In this document: piece after piece, positions 24,341 through 35,979 of the stretch
Layout: each line of letters starts with the position of its first letter
Numbering within the stretch: position 1 is the stretch's first letter
NCBI RefSeq assembly: GCF_004027225.2
Contig: NC_044282.2
Coordinates: 71,783,787-71,847,786 of the forward strand
Origin: Strigops habroptila
Taxonomy: Eukaryota; Chordata; Aves; Psittaciformes; Psittacidae
Length of the DNA stretch: 64,000 nucleotides
Reading direction: 5' to 3'
Position numbers and translations under genes: made by a program
The notes under the pieces: model-generated
Database searches by the model: none
Told to the model about the DNA's origin: nothing
The model's input: only the letters and a program-made list of their open reading frames with translations

Positions 24341-27300
24341 GGTGAGGGGCTCGCCTTAACCCGCCGTGCACCGGCGGAGCTGCCCTGGAGCGGGGCCTTT
24401 TGTACCTCCCGGCAGTGGCGTGCGGCACAAGCAGGCACAGACAGACACAAACACCCGACAGCTGGTCCCGCCTGTGCAGCACCAATCCCTTAATGAGCTT
24501 GGAACGGCCCCGGGTTGGAAGAGCGGAGCTAAGAACTGGGGATGCCCAACTCCGGGAAGAGCCTGGGATCGCTCTGCGGATCGAGGAGGAAGCCGGGAGG
24601 TTTATACGCGATGGGCTCAGGAGGAGGCGGATGGTGCCTTTCTGTAACGGCTTTTTAAACTCGCTTCCTTGATCACGTTGCATTAGGTCACGATGGTGGG
24701 GAAAAACGGGTTGGAGAGTTTTGCAGTGAAAACCTGACAAAACATAAACGAGCTGTTTTGCTGGAAGGTCAAAGCTTACTATGTGGAAAAGTATTATTCT
24801 AATTTTAGATAAAGAAACTGTCCTGGAATTTCTTAAAACATGGTGCTTAAGGATAACGTAAAGGGAGTCTTTGCAATGTGGTCTTAATGAGTTCTCTAAC
24901 TTGTGTAAGCTTTAAAAAGTAGTGGAAGAATGTACGTACCTGCTCACAGCTGCAAGCTGCCAGACAGCAGTGCAGCCATCAGAAGTGCCCAGGGAAGTTG
25001 TGGATGCTCCATCCCTGGCAGTGTTCAAGGCCAGGTTGGACAGAGCCTTGGGCGACATGGTCTAGTGTGAGGTGTCCCTGCCCATGGCAGGGGGTTGGAA
25101 CTGGATGATCTTAAGGTCCTTTCCAACCCAAACCATTCTGTGATTCTATGAATCCCTGTTGTTTCGGAGCGAGTTATGGAAAGGAGAATAAACATTTATA
25201 CACAAGATACCTGATGGCTTATTTTTAGAATGCTTATGGGAATGGGAGGCAAGGAAGGTTCTGCTGTGGGTTTGTTTGCTTTTAAATGAAGGCTTTTCTA
25301 GAGCTGCACAGTAATCAAAGGTAAAATTACACTTTACAAAATAGTTAAACTGGTTTCTTTTGATAAATCCTTTTGATTGTATTTCCTGGTATAAATACAG
25401 TGATAACAGGACAGACTTAGGAATTTTACATGCACTAAGTAGGACCCATAGGATATAAATTATCACACAATAAGATTATTCCATGTAACTGCATTACCAT
25501 TTGTATCCTGCTGTCTCTATTTGGTGTTACTGCATCATTCATTAGACATAATTAGGCTAAAGCAATATTAAGAACCTTATTCCCCTTTCTTCTAACAATC
25601 AGAACATTTTACAACCATCTCTCGTAGGATGGTTTTGATTTGGATTCAAGCACCAACAGAGAGCAGCCCCTGGCTCTAAATGGAGACTGTGACAAGGAGA
25701 TAGACTTTTCCAAACTGCACCATTCAAACCAAGAGTATTACTTGAAGCTGGAGGAGCTGAAGAATGCCCACTTGGAGACCATGGCCAAACTGGAAAGTCT
25801 GTATCGGAATAAGCTGTATTTGAAGAGAGAGCAACCCTTGGGCAAGAAAAGTGCTGCTGCTGGCATGTGCTGCAGGTAAGTTTGGTGGTGCCTTTTATCT
25901 GAAGGTCTAGTGTGAGGTGTCCCTGCCCATGGCAGGGGGTTGGAACTGGATGAGCTTTAAGGTCCCTTCCAACCCAAACCATGCCGTGATTCTATGGTGA
26001 AATCCTTTGCAGACATCTATAAATCAGCAGGTTGGGTTTTGTTTTCTGGGGCTGGAAGGTGTTACTCTCCCCATTTCCCCTAAGCAGAACACAGAGAAGT
26101 TAGTTTTATTATTAAAAATGCTTGTTTACCTTGCTAAAGGGCTGTGAGAGTTACATGTGTGTGTGCAGCAGAGGCCGGGCAGCATGATTAGTAAAGCATG
26201 GTGCCTTTCTTTAAGTGCTGACTGAAATCTATGATCAGGCCTGAGTGCTTCTCTTTTCCCTTCTCTTCCCATTCCTTCTTCCCTACCAGCACCATTCATT
26301 TTTGTTTCTAATGATGATACCTTGCAGTGGAAGTTACTGGGTTTGTACCAGTGTTGGACTGAACCAAAACACCTTTTTCTTCCCTTTTTTAAAGGCCAAC
26401 TTGGGAGAAGAGCTCGTATCAGCCCCTGCATCTGCACAAATCCTTTTCAGACTCTGACTTGAGCGATCCCTTAAGCTCAAGTGTATCCGATGGGTCCGAC
26501 AGAGAATTAGCCTTTGAAGAAAACAGGAGTGAAACTCCATCATCTGCATTTGCCAAGCAACAGATTGAAAAAATGTGGGATGGGTTCTCTGTGGAAGATT
26601 ACATCCCTCGCACCAAACCCAGCTCCCCCAGCTCGCCCGCCTGCAGAACCACACAGAAGAAACAGAAAGCATGGTCACCCAAAGTGACGGTGCCCAAACC
26701 CTTCCAGATGACTATCAGAGAAGCCAGGAAAAAAGAGCAGAACATCAAGTCGAAGTCACTGGTTGAAATGGAAAACGACTTACTGAAGAAGCAGCTGGAG
26801 GAGGAAGCAGAGTGTCAGAAGCAGTTCCGAGCTAACCCGGTGCCCGCTGCTGTCTTCCTGCCTCTTTACCATGAAATCGTGCAGCGCAATGAGGAACGCA
26901 GGAGGTCTGTGAAGGAGAGAAGCAAACTCCAGCTCTTGGCTTCTCAGAAGCCGTTTAAATTCATTGAGAGAGAGAAGCAAAGGAGTGAGATGAGGAAAAT
27001 GCAGCTGAGAGACCTTTCTGCACCTGAAAAGAAAACAGCACTGTTCAAAGCAAAACCAGTTCCTAGATGTGTTTATAGCCCGGCTGTTAATGACAGGCTG
27101 AAGGAGGAGGAGCTCTACAGGGAGATCAGGATCAGAATGCGAGCTGAGGAGTTGCTACGTAATTCATCTCTCCCCAACAGCAGGCTGGCTTTAAAAGACA
27201 CCAGTAAAAAGAAGAAGCCCAAGAGCAGTGAACCAAAGCAAACAGAACATAAACCCAGGATCAAATCAAGTGTTCCGGACTTTGAACTGCTACACCAGAG

Positions 27301-30300
27301 ATTTCAGCAGCGGCTCCTGCAGCAGAAACAAGTGAAACACCTGACAGTCTGTGAACCTTTTGGTCTTCGTACTCCATATATTCCTTCAAACAAGGGGAAG
27401 ATATTGAAGGACATTGAAGAAGATGAAGAAAAGCTGAAAGAAACACGCTGGCCATATGTCTCTCCAAGACGCAAACCCCAAATGAGGCATTCAAGGGCGA
27501 ATTCACATTTTGGAGGATCTAAATCACCAAAAATCACAGAATCCACAAGACGGCAGCTACACGCCATAAGGTGACTACTGCAGTGGTGCTCTACATTCTG
27601 TATGTACTTTAAGAGCAGTATTTTTTTGTCTTTCTATATATGTAGTTAATTCTTCCATGCAGTGGATATAGGTCTTAATGTATAGTCATATAAGGGCTTA
27701 ATTCTAATGGACAACTTAAAGTACTTAAATATAAGACTTGATATTTATGATAAAGAAACAGGAGTGCATTTTTCTCAGCATGTGCACAGGAAAGGGAGAA
27801 ATGCCTGCTGCTTCCCAGGATACCCCTGAATCCCTTAAAATGGCACATACCTTGTGTCCTCCTACACCTACCCTGTCTTCCCCCTGCTTTTCTCTTTGTC
27901 AAAGCTTCCTTTGAAGTCTTTCTCTTGGTTCAAAATGAATTCAGCCTTAGTTTATGTTTCCATCAGGAGTTCACTTGAGGAAAAGAGAAGGCTGGAAGAA
28001 CAACAGAAAAGGACCAGAACAAAACAGAAACAAAGGACAAAAAGACTCCAGAAAATTGTAACCACTCGGGCTGAGGCCAATGACCCCCATCAGAGCCTTG
28101 CTCAGGTGTCTAAATCCAAATTAAGAACATTCAGGTATCTTGTTGCGTTCCCCTGATCCCGAAGCTCTCATTCTACATTGTATGAGAGACATACAATGTA
28201 AAATATAGCATAGTCCAAGTTTATGTAATTGCACATTTGCTACATCATACACTGTACAAGCAGCTAGTAAAATAAGTGGCCAAATGGAGTATTCCAACTG
28301 GGAAATTGTTGCCTGTTCTCATGATTTTGATCTTTATAGTCTTACAGATTAGCTAACAGGAGACTCCTGTGTTTTCTCAATTGCCATATCAGCTAAAGAG
28401 GAAACAATTAAGTAAATCAAAAGGAAAAGGAACAGTGTACTTACAGGATATCCTTGCACTGCTGGATTGTCAGGTGTTGGTACAACTTTGGTGCTTGCTG
28501 TCTCATACAGTAATGAACAAGTCACGATTCACCACTTTGTCCCAGCAGGTCCCCACTTAAAAGGGAATATTAGAGCAGGAATATTATTTCAACTTAGCAC
28601 ATGTATCAGCAGCTATCCCAGAAGCTGCTGGTGCTTAGGAGGAATGGGATCCAGAGTTATCTTTAGTAGAGATACACACTCAAACACTGTTTCTGTAAGA
28701 CTTGGGGAAAAGTAGTACTCAAGGAATAAAGATCAGGGCCTTCTCAGTGTGCTGTAAGCAGGCAGCCCAGATGCCTCCAGCTCCCTGATGCTGATGTGAC
28801 TCCAGCACTGCTGCTTGACCTCCTGCTTCTGCTTTTCATTTCTGCTTCCTGTTCTTTTTAATCCTAGAAAATAAAACCCCCAAATTAGTCCTGTTTGAAT
28901 GAGTCTCTAGTGAGGTTTATCATCTCCCTTGGCACATGGCACTGCAGCAGTATCATACATTTAAGGTGTTGTTACGTGGTGACAGTGAGGGGTACAGACT
29001 GTGCTGCCCCTGTTGCTTCATGCATAGGCAGGATCCTTGGACAGTGTCTGTGAATCCTGATTTCCAGTAACCAGGCAAATAGCCAGTAACTGACAGTGGT
29101 AGGGCAAAACAATACAAGGGTGTATCATGGAATGGTTTGGGCTAGAAGGGAACTTAAGATCATCCAGTTCCAACCCTTGCCATGGGGAGGGACACCTTCC
29201 ACTCATGAATGATCATGAGATAGCCCTGATCATGAGATTCATAGCTTGGACTAGCAACTAAACCTTAAGATGTTCAGATTATGGTCCAGGCTAGAGATCT
29301 TTCTGAAATGAGGGAGGAGGTAAGGGCTATAGCCAAAGCACACATGGGCAGAAGCAGGACTTACACAGGGTCCTGGGCAGCAGAGAAGCAGTGGTAGAGA
29401 TGCAGGTCAAAGCGGGCAGTGCCTTCTGACTCTTTTGTTAAGAGTCAGAGCTCAAGCACAATTGCTTTTGTAACGGGACCAGCGGATACTGTTAATAACA
29501 GGAGCTTTTATAACGTCATTGTCCTTGAGTAGATGATCTGCTGACTCTGGAACAGAAGCAGAAGGCAATTTGAGTTACAGTAGCAGGGTGGAGAATCAAG
29601 AGAAATAGTGGGTGTGTTTACAAGATGTGATTTGAGTTCATTCAACAGCAAACTTGACATTACAGTCTTCAGCTTAATCAGATTTCAGGCGTATTATAAA
29701 ACACTCATGCTTAATTTTTGTCTGCACATAAAATTATGCTATTACAAAGCAAGATTACTTCCCTAGTGCTGATGCATTAAGGCTGGCGCAAGTGCTTAAC
29801 TTGATAATGCTTTTTTCAGCATAGGCTGGGTAATAAGGTACATTAATGTAAGTGCTCTTCTAACAGATAATTAGGTTTCTAGAAAGCCGCCTGAGAGAGC
29901 AAGCAAGTAGCAACAGTGAAGTTCACTCCCTCCAAGTGGTGAACAACTTGCTTTAATGCACAGCTATATTGCTGAAGTTCAGAGGATGGTAAGGGAGGGA
30001 GGCAGGAGGAGACACAAGTGTAAATGTGCCATAGCTCTCATACTTGACCTTAAGTGTCTGACTTGGGAATGCTGGAGGTGGCCCAGTACAGAGGCAACAC
30101 CACAAAGAGGTGTCTTTGCCACACACCGAGGATTACAGCCCATTACCTGGATTATCTGGTGCTTGCTGTGATCTGAGATACTTCAGCATCCTGCTGTATC
30201 GACGGCGCCCTTGACAAACCAGCTAGGAAAGAAAGAGTCCTATGATGGCACTGGCACAGGGTGCCCAGAGAAGCTGTGGCTGCCCCATCCCTGGCAGTGT

Positions 30301-33217
30301 TCAAGGCCAGGTTGGACACAGGGGCTTGGAGCAACCTGCTCTAGTGGAAGGTGTCCCTGCCCATGGGAGGGGTTTGGGGCTGGATGAGCTTTAAGGTCCC
30401 TTCCAACACAAACCAGTCTGGGGTTCTATGATCCAGAATGTGGCTACCCCTCTTGTGAGATAGACTGGAAAAGTAACAAGCTTCTTACCATCAAACTTTT
30501 ACCTTAAAGTACTGATTTTTATTTAATGGTATTAATTTCCTATGGTGTATTCAGCTTAATATTGCTTAGAACAACCAGAATATCTGTATGAAATCAGCAT
30601 TAAAAAAACTAAGTATCCCAAATAACCCAAAGAATCCAAACTCAGACGGCCTCTATTTAACCCCACTAGCCAGGACCTCTCTCTGCTTATCCAAAGTGAC
30701 AGCTTCCCAGCCAGTTTTGTTCAGTACTTACAGACAAGCAATTGCTGTAAAATGAGACAATACACCTCAGACCCTGTAATGACCATAAAATAATTCACTT
30801 TTTATGTACCTTTAAGTAGGAGAATATTTAGTTTGTTACGAGCAGTTTAGCTGCTGTAGAAAATGACTTCTTGTATGATAAATTACTAATCATTTCTCTT
30901 GTACTCTGTTTCCCTTAGGAATTATGAGAAGCAGAGAATGCAGGAGTATCTGCAAGAGTTACAAGAAATGGAAGAAAGAGTAAAACAAAGGCCATTGCTT
31001 TTTGAAAGGGTCACTCAGGTTGTCTTGCTTCTGTATTACTTCTTAATCTCATCTTCAGATACTGCAGAAGACATTTGTAGTCAAACATTTTTAGAAGATA
31101 TCTGAAAAATACCTTTCAGACCTGTATTTGTCCATTCTAATCACTGTTGCCTCATCTCCATATAAATATTACTTATTTTTGGGACTAAGCAGTCATGACT
31201 TGCTTGCCCAGGGAACTGAGATGGCTGTTGTAAACATGTCCAATTCAGTTACAACATGAGTAACTTTAAACACAACAAAAAATTACAGAAAGAAATGCAA
31301 GAGATTTAAGTTGGGAAAGAAGCGATAAGAAAATTCAAGTTGAAGTGTCTACTATAGAGCTCAGCTGCAGTATAGATTTTTCTCTCTCCATTTCATTACA
31401 ACCACGTGCTGGTAGTGTGGTCTCTGACCTGTTTCCATACCCAGAGAGGCAGCAAGTCATAAATCACTGGTTCCCTTGTCCCTTCTGTCTGTGGGTTTCC
31501 TGGGTTGTGTGGCAGGAGCATCCATGTAGGTTGGAGGACAAGTCCTCCTCACTGAGATCTTACCTGGTGGGACAGAATTTACACCCTCAGTTTGAGGAGG
31601 CAGAGCTACACATCTGTGTAATGTGTTAAATAGCACTGTAAGGTGAATCAATACTGCTTTTTTAGGGCCTTTCTTCTGCATGTCCACATCTTCCCCCTCC
31701 TCCCTCAAGAGCTCTATCCAGAACATAGAGCTCCTCATTAGCCAGTGGGCACAGGGAGCAAACCAGATCTAAACTAGTACAGGAAAGGAAGGTCTGGTGT
31801 AATGTTTTCAAGCATTGCTTTGCCATTCTTACCTGCAGTGAATAATCATTCCACTTGCCAGATGATGCAATTAATGAAATGGAATATTACTATAAACAAA
31901 GTATCAAAAGACAGGCATTGAATGCATTTAGATAACACATAACCATTGTGGTTTTCCTACAGAAAAATGCCAGAATAGCTGCAGAAAAGCATTATTCTAA
32001 CAGACTGAGAGCACTGGGGATATGCCCAGAGTTTGTTTCCAGGAAAGGACAAACAACTAAATTGCTACAGTACTCCAGTGCTGAAGATTTTAATTACTCC
32101 ACTGATGCCAGAGAAAGGTAGAGATTACTGAAGGCTTCCCCCCACCACCTAGTAAATAGAAAGTAATTTTTGATGTGTAGGTTTGTTTCTTTGTTTTACT
32201 TACTTGTAGTATTTCCCATGTAACTACCTGACTGTAGTTAGCTTTAGTATGTATTTTCTGTTGTTTTATCTGAATTAAATGTGATTTCATAAAACACAGG
32301 AGATCACTGGATATGTTCTGTAATGTCATTCAAAGAAAACTGAGAGAAAACCTTCTTTATTTGTTCCTTTCACCAAAAACTCTGGCAGGTTGCTAGTAAG
32401 TCACTTCATTCTGCCTTACCTTCACTGAATTGTTGAAGTAAGCCTCATAAAAACCACTTTTCAATACCCATTAGGTGTTATGATTCAAAAGAAAGCAGAA
32501 ATGAAAGAATTGAAATACATAAGCAATACCGTTGAGTTATTTTCTAGCATAAAAGCAGACTCTAGTGTCCCTCCCTTCCCTTTTTCTTCCCCATTTCCAC
32601 CCCAGCCAAAACTACCAGGATTTGTCCTAGATTACCTGAAGGTTGTTTAAAACCTGCTGGAGGGCATCTTACCTGCAAGTAAAATCACACATGCCAATTG
32701 TCTTTTCAGAGTCATCAAGGATAAAGTGAAGGAAAGGGAATCCTTTGAGGAAGCAGCTGACAGCAGTCCTCGGTCTGAGCAGTCCTGGGAGGAGGAGGAT
32801 GAGGAGGAGAACAGAAAAGGTGTCAAAACCCCTGCCCAGGATGGCCAGTCCAGTGAGCTGGAGGATGAGGAAGAGGCAAGAGCCAGCCCTTGTGCTCATG
32901 AGCCTTGCCATGCAGGGGCAGCTGAGTTGAGCCCCACCTCCGACCAGCACCGTGAAGAAGAAGAAGAGGAGAAGAAGGAGGAGAAAGAGGAGGGAGAAGA
33001 GGAAGCAGAAGCAAAAGCAGAGGCAGGCCGGTCACTTTGCCATTCCCAGGAGGAGGATGATGATCAGTCAAGACCCAGCTCTCGGTCTGACCAGCCCCAT
33101 GAGCATGAAGAGGAAGGTCAGTCTGACCCTGAAACTGAGGGTGCTTTCGGATATGAGGATGAGGAGTATGAAAATGATGATTCAGAAGAGAAACGCAGCG
33201 ATGATGAAGCTGACTGA
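24158..33217 (+). CDS. FAM161A: FAM161A centrosomal / ciliary microtubule-binding protein, complete
   Basis: Seven coding exons: 24158-24277, 25628-25875, 26395-27570, 27967-28134, 30919-31018, 31963-32117, 32710-33217. All are GT-AG with matching phases; the total is 2475 bases, 824 residues plus stop. The N-terminus (MDAAHRAARLAAACLRTPLD) aligns with human FAM161A, fixing this ATG although the frame stays open upstream. Conserved blocks follow: HHSNQEYY and AHLETMAKLESLY in exon 2; FRANPVPAAVFLPLYHE, LLASQKPFKFI, DRLKEEELYR, LTVCEPF and LKETRWPYVSPRRK in exon 3; RPLLFERV in exon 5; KNARIAAEKHYSN in exon 6. The exon 3-6 core is the FAM161 (UPF0564) domain that binds microtubules and partners at the basal body, centriole and photoreceptor connecting cilium; human loss causes retinitis pigmentosa (RP28). 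Exon 4 is a 168-base, 56-codon cassette. The last exon encodes a very acidic tail, longer than in human. Confidence 0.97.
24983..25151 (+). mobile_element. CR1 LINE 3' end (FAM161A intron 1)
   Basis: Sense-oriented CR1, from GAAGTTGTGGATGCTCCATC through TTCCAACCCAAACCATTCTG to the tail TGATTCTATGA. Confidence 0.93.
25903..25996 (+). mobile_element. CR1 LINE 3' end (FAM161A intron 2)
   Basis: Short sense copy (about 94 bases) ending CCAAACCATGCCGTGATTCTA. It starts about 28 bases after the exon 2 splice donor. Confidence 0.9.
27967..28134 (+). CDS. FAM161A: FAM161A cassette exon 4 (56 codons)
   Basis: Acceptor TTTCCATCAG, donor TCAG|GTATCT; 168 bases, so skipping keeps the frame. It encodes a Lys/Arg/Gln-rich helix (SSLEEKRRLEEQQKRTRTKQ onward). 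The two human isoforms I recall, 716 and 660 residues, differ by exactly 56 residues at this place, which supports regulated inclusion here too. The GTATCT donor is weaker than the others in the gene. It is part of the full FAM161A entry and is listed because of its splicing. Confidence 0.85.
28174..28200. repeat. Perfect 11-bp inverted repeat, 5-base loop
   Basis: Arms TACATTGTATG and CATACAATGTA around AGAGA, 40 bases downstream of the FAM161A cassette-exon donor, inside intron 4. In RNA it would form a stable short hairpin. Confidence 0.85.
29127..29204 (-). mobile_element. CR1 LINE 3' remnant (FAM161A intron 4)
   Basis: Only the last about 80 bases of CR1, reverse orientation (GGAATGGTTTGGGCTAGAAG to ACACCTTCCACT). 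Confidence 0.88.
30243..30432 (+). mobile_element. CR1 LINE 3' end (FAM161A intron 4)
   Basis: Sense copy from GGCACTGGCACAGGGTGCCC to the diverged tail GGGGTTCTATGAT. Confidence 0.92.
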
Positions 33218-34560
33218 CTGAAGGCAGGCAGATGGCCTGAGGCTCAGGAACCTATTTCATTGCTGGCAGTGAAATAGACACCAAACAAAAACTTGCTGCT
33301 TTTCAACTGATACAAAATTCTGTGAATTTTAACCTTTTAGCTTAACAGTCTTTCCAGTGCAGAAATTTTGTCTATTTTCCAGTAGGAAAGATCCAATTAT
33401 GAATTTCCACCAAAAAAGAGTTTACTTTTATATTAATTATATTTATTCTAGCCTTGTGTGTCATCAGTACTCCTCTGTTTATAAAATGAACTGCAACCAC
33501 TGTTTAATACCAACATCTTGTATCCTGCATTGGTAAGTACTGAGGTCTTCTGTCCAGCTCTTTCTACATGCTGGCAAAGCCAGGTAAGATTTTGGAGTAG
33601 TCATTTGCCATTATCAGTGTCTCCTGGTTTCATACAAACATCTGAGTACTTCTGGGGTCTGTTCCTGCAACATCTTGTAGGATGGCAATGAATAGACAAG
33701 GGTTTGTTGTGTGAGACCTCAGAGTGTTTTTAGCAGAGCAGCTGCTAGGAAGACAACTTGTGCAGTTAGACCATATGGCCAAGTGAATCTGTTCAGTTCC
33801 TCTCTCTTCCCCTGGGGTTTGTCTTCTGCCCACTTAAGTGAGCTGAATTGTGAGAGGAAACAAGGTGCTTCCTGAGCTCGACTACTTTGTCTAACTAAAA
33901 TATTAACAGTATTGCAGTTGCTCTCCCTATAGTAGAGAAAATGCCTTGAATACACTGAGAGGGGCCACTTAAAACTTCACAGAGATTTTTGACACTTACA
34001 GACAAGTAGAAGAGCGGGCCAGTAGAGTAAGTTACGCTGCAGATCTTGTATGTGCTGTGTATCCAAGCCCCAAAACTGCTCTTTCAACTCCATTTTACTT
34101 TGAAGAGATCAAATCATGATCTTGTAAAATCATTCTTCATAAATGCTGACAATCTTCAAATGTCTTTATTGAGGCAGTAAACATGCACTGTAAAGAGAGA
34201 ATCTTATTAAGTCAGGTAAAAATGTAGCCCAACAACTCTAGTTGATGGAAGTAGGTAAAGAAGTGGTTTAGGACCTTTTCCTACACTCCTGCCACTCGGG
34301 ACTTCAGCTACTTCTTCTGTGCAGAAAACAGAAGGTTTGGGGTTTGGATTTTACTGTCTTTTATTTATTTTCTTCCATGCTGCATGCAAGAGCACTTGCT
34401 AAATCCTATTGTTATTTCTTCCTCCTGGCTTTGAGAAACTGTGTAACAATGTTTGGAAGAGTTTTAACATTACTACTTGTATTTATTTTTGAAGTGTGAG
34501 CGTAACTAATAGGAACTTGAAACTTGCTTCTTTACTTAAATAAACTAGCCATTTTACATA
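33218..34560 (+). other. 3' UTR of FAM161A
   Basis: AT-rich sequence after the stop with no further splice-compatible exon, ending near the first canonical AATAAA at 34539. The real cleavage site could be earlier if a variant signal is used. Confidence 0.5.
34539..34544 (+). terminator. Poly(A) signal AATAAA, FAM161A
   Basis: Canonical hexamer about 1.3 kb after the FAM161A stop, the best candidate end of this transcript. Confidence 0.55.
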
Positions 34561-35101
34561 TGTCATACATGACAATATTAATCATTACTTCACAAGGAAA
34601 ATTACAGTTTACAACCTCTAGTTATACCTGGCAGCCCCACAATACTACCTGAAGGTTGGTTTGCTTGTGTGTGTTTGTCAGTATTCTATAATCCTGAAGA
34701 GTTGTACAGTATGTGGGTGAATTCATGGTCACGTGTTACTGATACTTGTCTCTTTAGGAACCAAGTTCTTTTGGAGGAAGGCAGAGGAGCTCTAAATCGT
34801 GTTTTGCTCAAAGTTTATTTGAAGGATTTCAAATCAGAAAGAATTCAAATCCATTTCTAAGATCTGGCAGCTCTCAGCTAAGTGTTCTAAAAGAACAAAT
34901 ATAAAACTGTTGAGCTGTTAAAACAGAGATCAAAAATACTGCTAGAAAGTCTTTGAACTGAAAGGAAGTAGCAAAAACAATGGTTTATTTAAGGTTTTAG
35001 AAGCAGGAGTTGGAGACCTGTGTATAATTTAGATTGAGCTTTTGATGAATTTTTACTATATTAACCTTAATAATAACAGAATTCATGAACACTGATAAAT
35101 A

Positions 35102-35502
35102 TAGAATCATAGAATGGTTTGGGTTGGAAAGGACCTTAAGATCATCTAGTTCCAACCCCCTGCCACGGGCAGGGACACCTTCCACTAGAGCAGGTTGCTC
35201 CAAGCCCCTGTGTCCAACCTGGCCTTGAACACTGCCAGGGATGGGGCAGCCACAGCTTCTCTGGGCATCCTGTGCCAGTGCCTCAGCACCCTCACAGGGA
35301 AGAACTTCCTTAGATCTAACCTGAACTTCCCCTGTTTCAGTTCGAACCCATCACCCCTTGTCCTGTCGCTACAGTCCCTGATGAAGAGTCCCTCCCCAGC
35401 ATCCTTGTAGCCCCCTTCAGACACTGGAAGCTGCTCTGAGGTCTCCACGCAGCTTCTCTTCACTAGGCTGAACAGCCCCACCTTTCTCAGCCTGTCTTCA
35501 TA
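35102..35502 (-). mobile_element. CR1 LINE 3' fragment (about 400 bp)
   Basis: Well preserved reverse-oriented copy beginning TAGAATCATAGAATGGTTTG and reaching GGCTGAACAGCCCCACCTTT and CAGCCTGTCTTCATA. Confidence 0.95.
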
Positions 35503-35703
35503 TGATAAAAGAAGGAAGAGTTAGTGCAGCTTTTGGAGGTTATGCCCCAACTTTTTAAGCATTTTGAAAAAGTCAAGCAGAATCATATGGCCTAAGGGGA
35601 TCCAACTGATATGGTTTACTTTGATTTGATACAATTTACTATCAAAGGCCTTAAAGAAATCAACCTTATTGTAGGAAAAGAAAGGTCTTCATGGACTGTT
35701 AAT

Positions 35704-35979
35704 GATAGGACAAGGGGTGATGGGTTCAAACTCAAACAGGGGAAGTTCAGGTTAGATCTAAGGAAGAAGTTCTTTACTGTGAGGGTGCTGAGGCACTGGA
35801 ATGGGTTGCCCAAGGAAGTTGTGAATGCTCCATCCCTGGCAGTGTTCAAGGCCAGGCTGGATGGGGCTTGGGCAACATGGTCCAGTGTGAGGCATCCCTG
35901 CCCATGGCAGGGGGGTGGAACTGGATGATCTCAAGGTCTTTTCCAACCCAAACCATTCTATGAGTCTATGATTCTATGA
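35704..35979 (+). mobile_element. CR1 LINE 3' end, inverted relative to the copy at 35102
   Basis: Sense copy from GATAGGACAAGGGGTGATGG to two to three TCTATGA tail repeats. It forms an inverted pair with the preceding CR1, about 200 bases apart. Confidence 0.95.

Noticed and set aside
23909-24493. Several long overlapping frames on both strands at the FAM161A start
   Set aside because: G+C-rich CpG-island DNA lacks stops by chance; only the FAM161A frame has a matching splice donor and conserved peptide.
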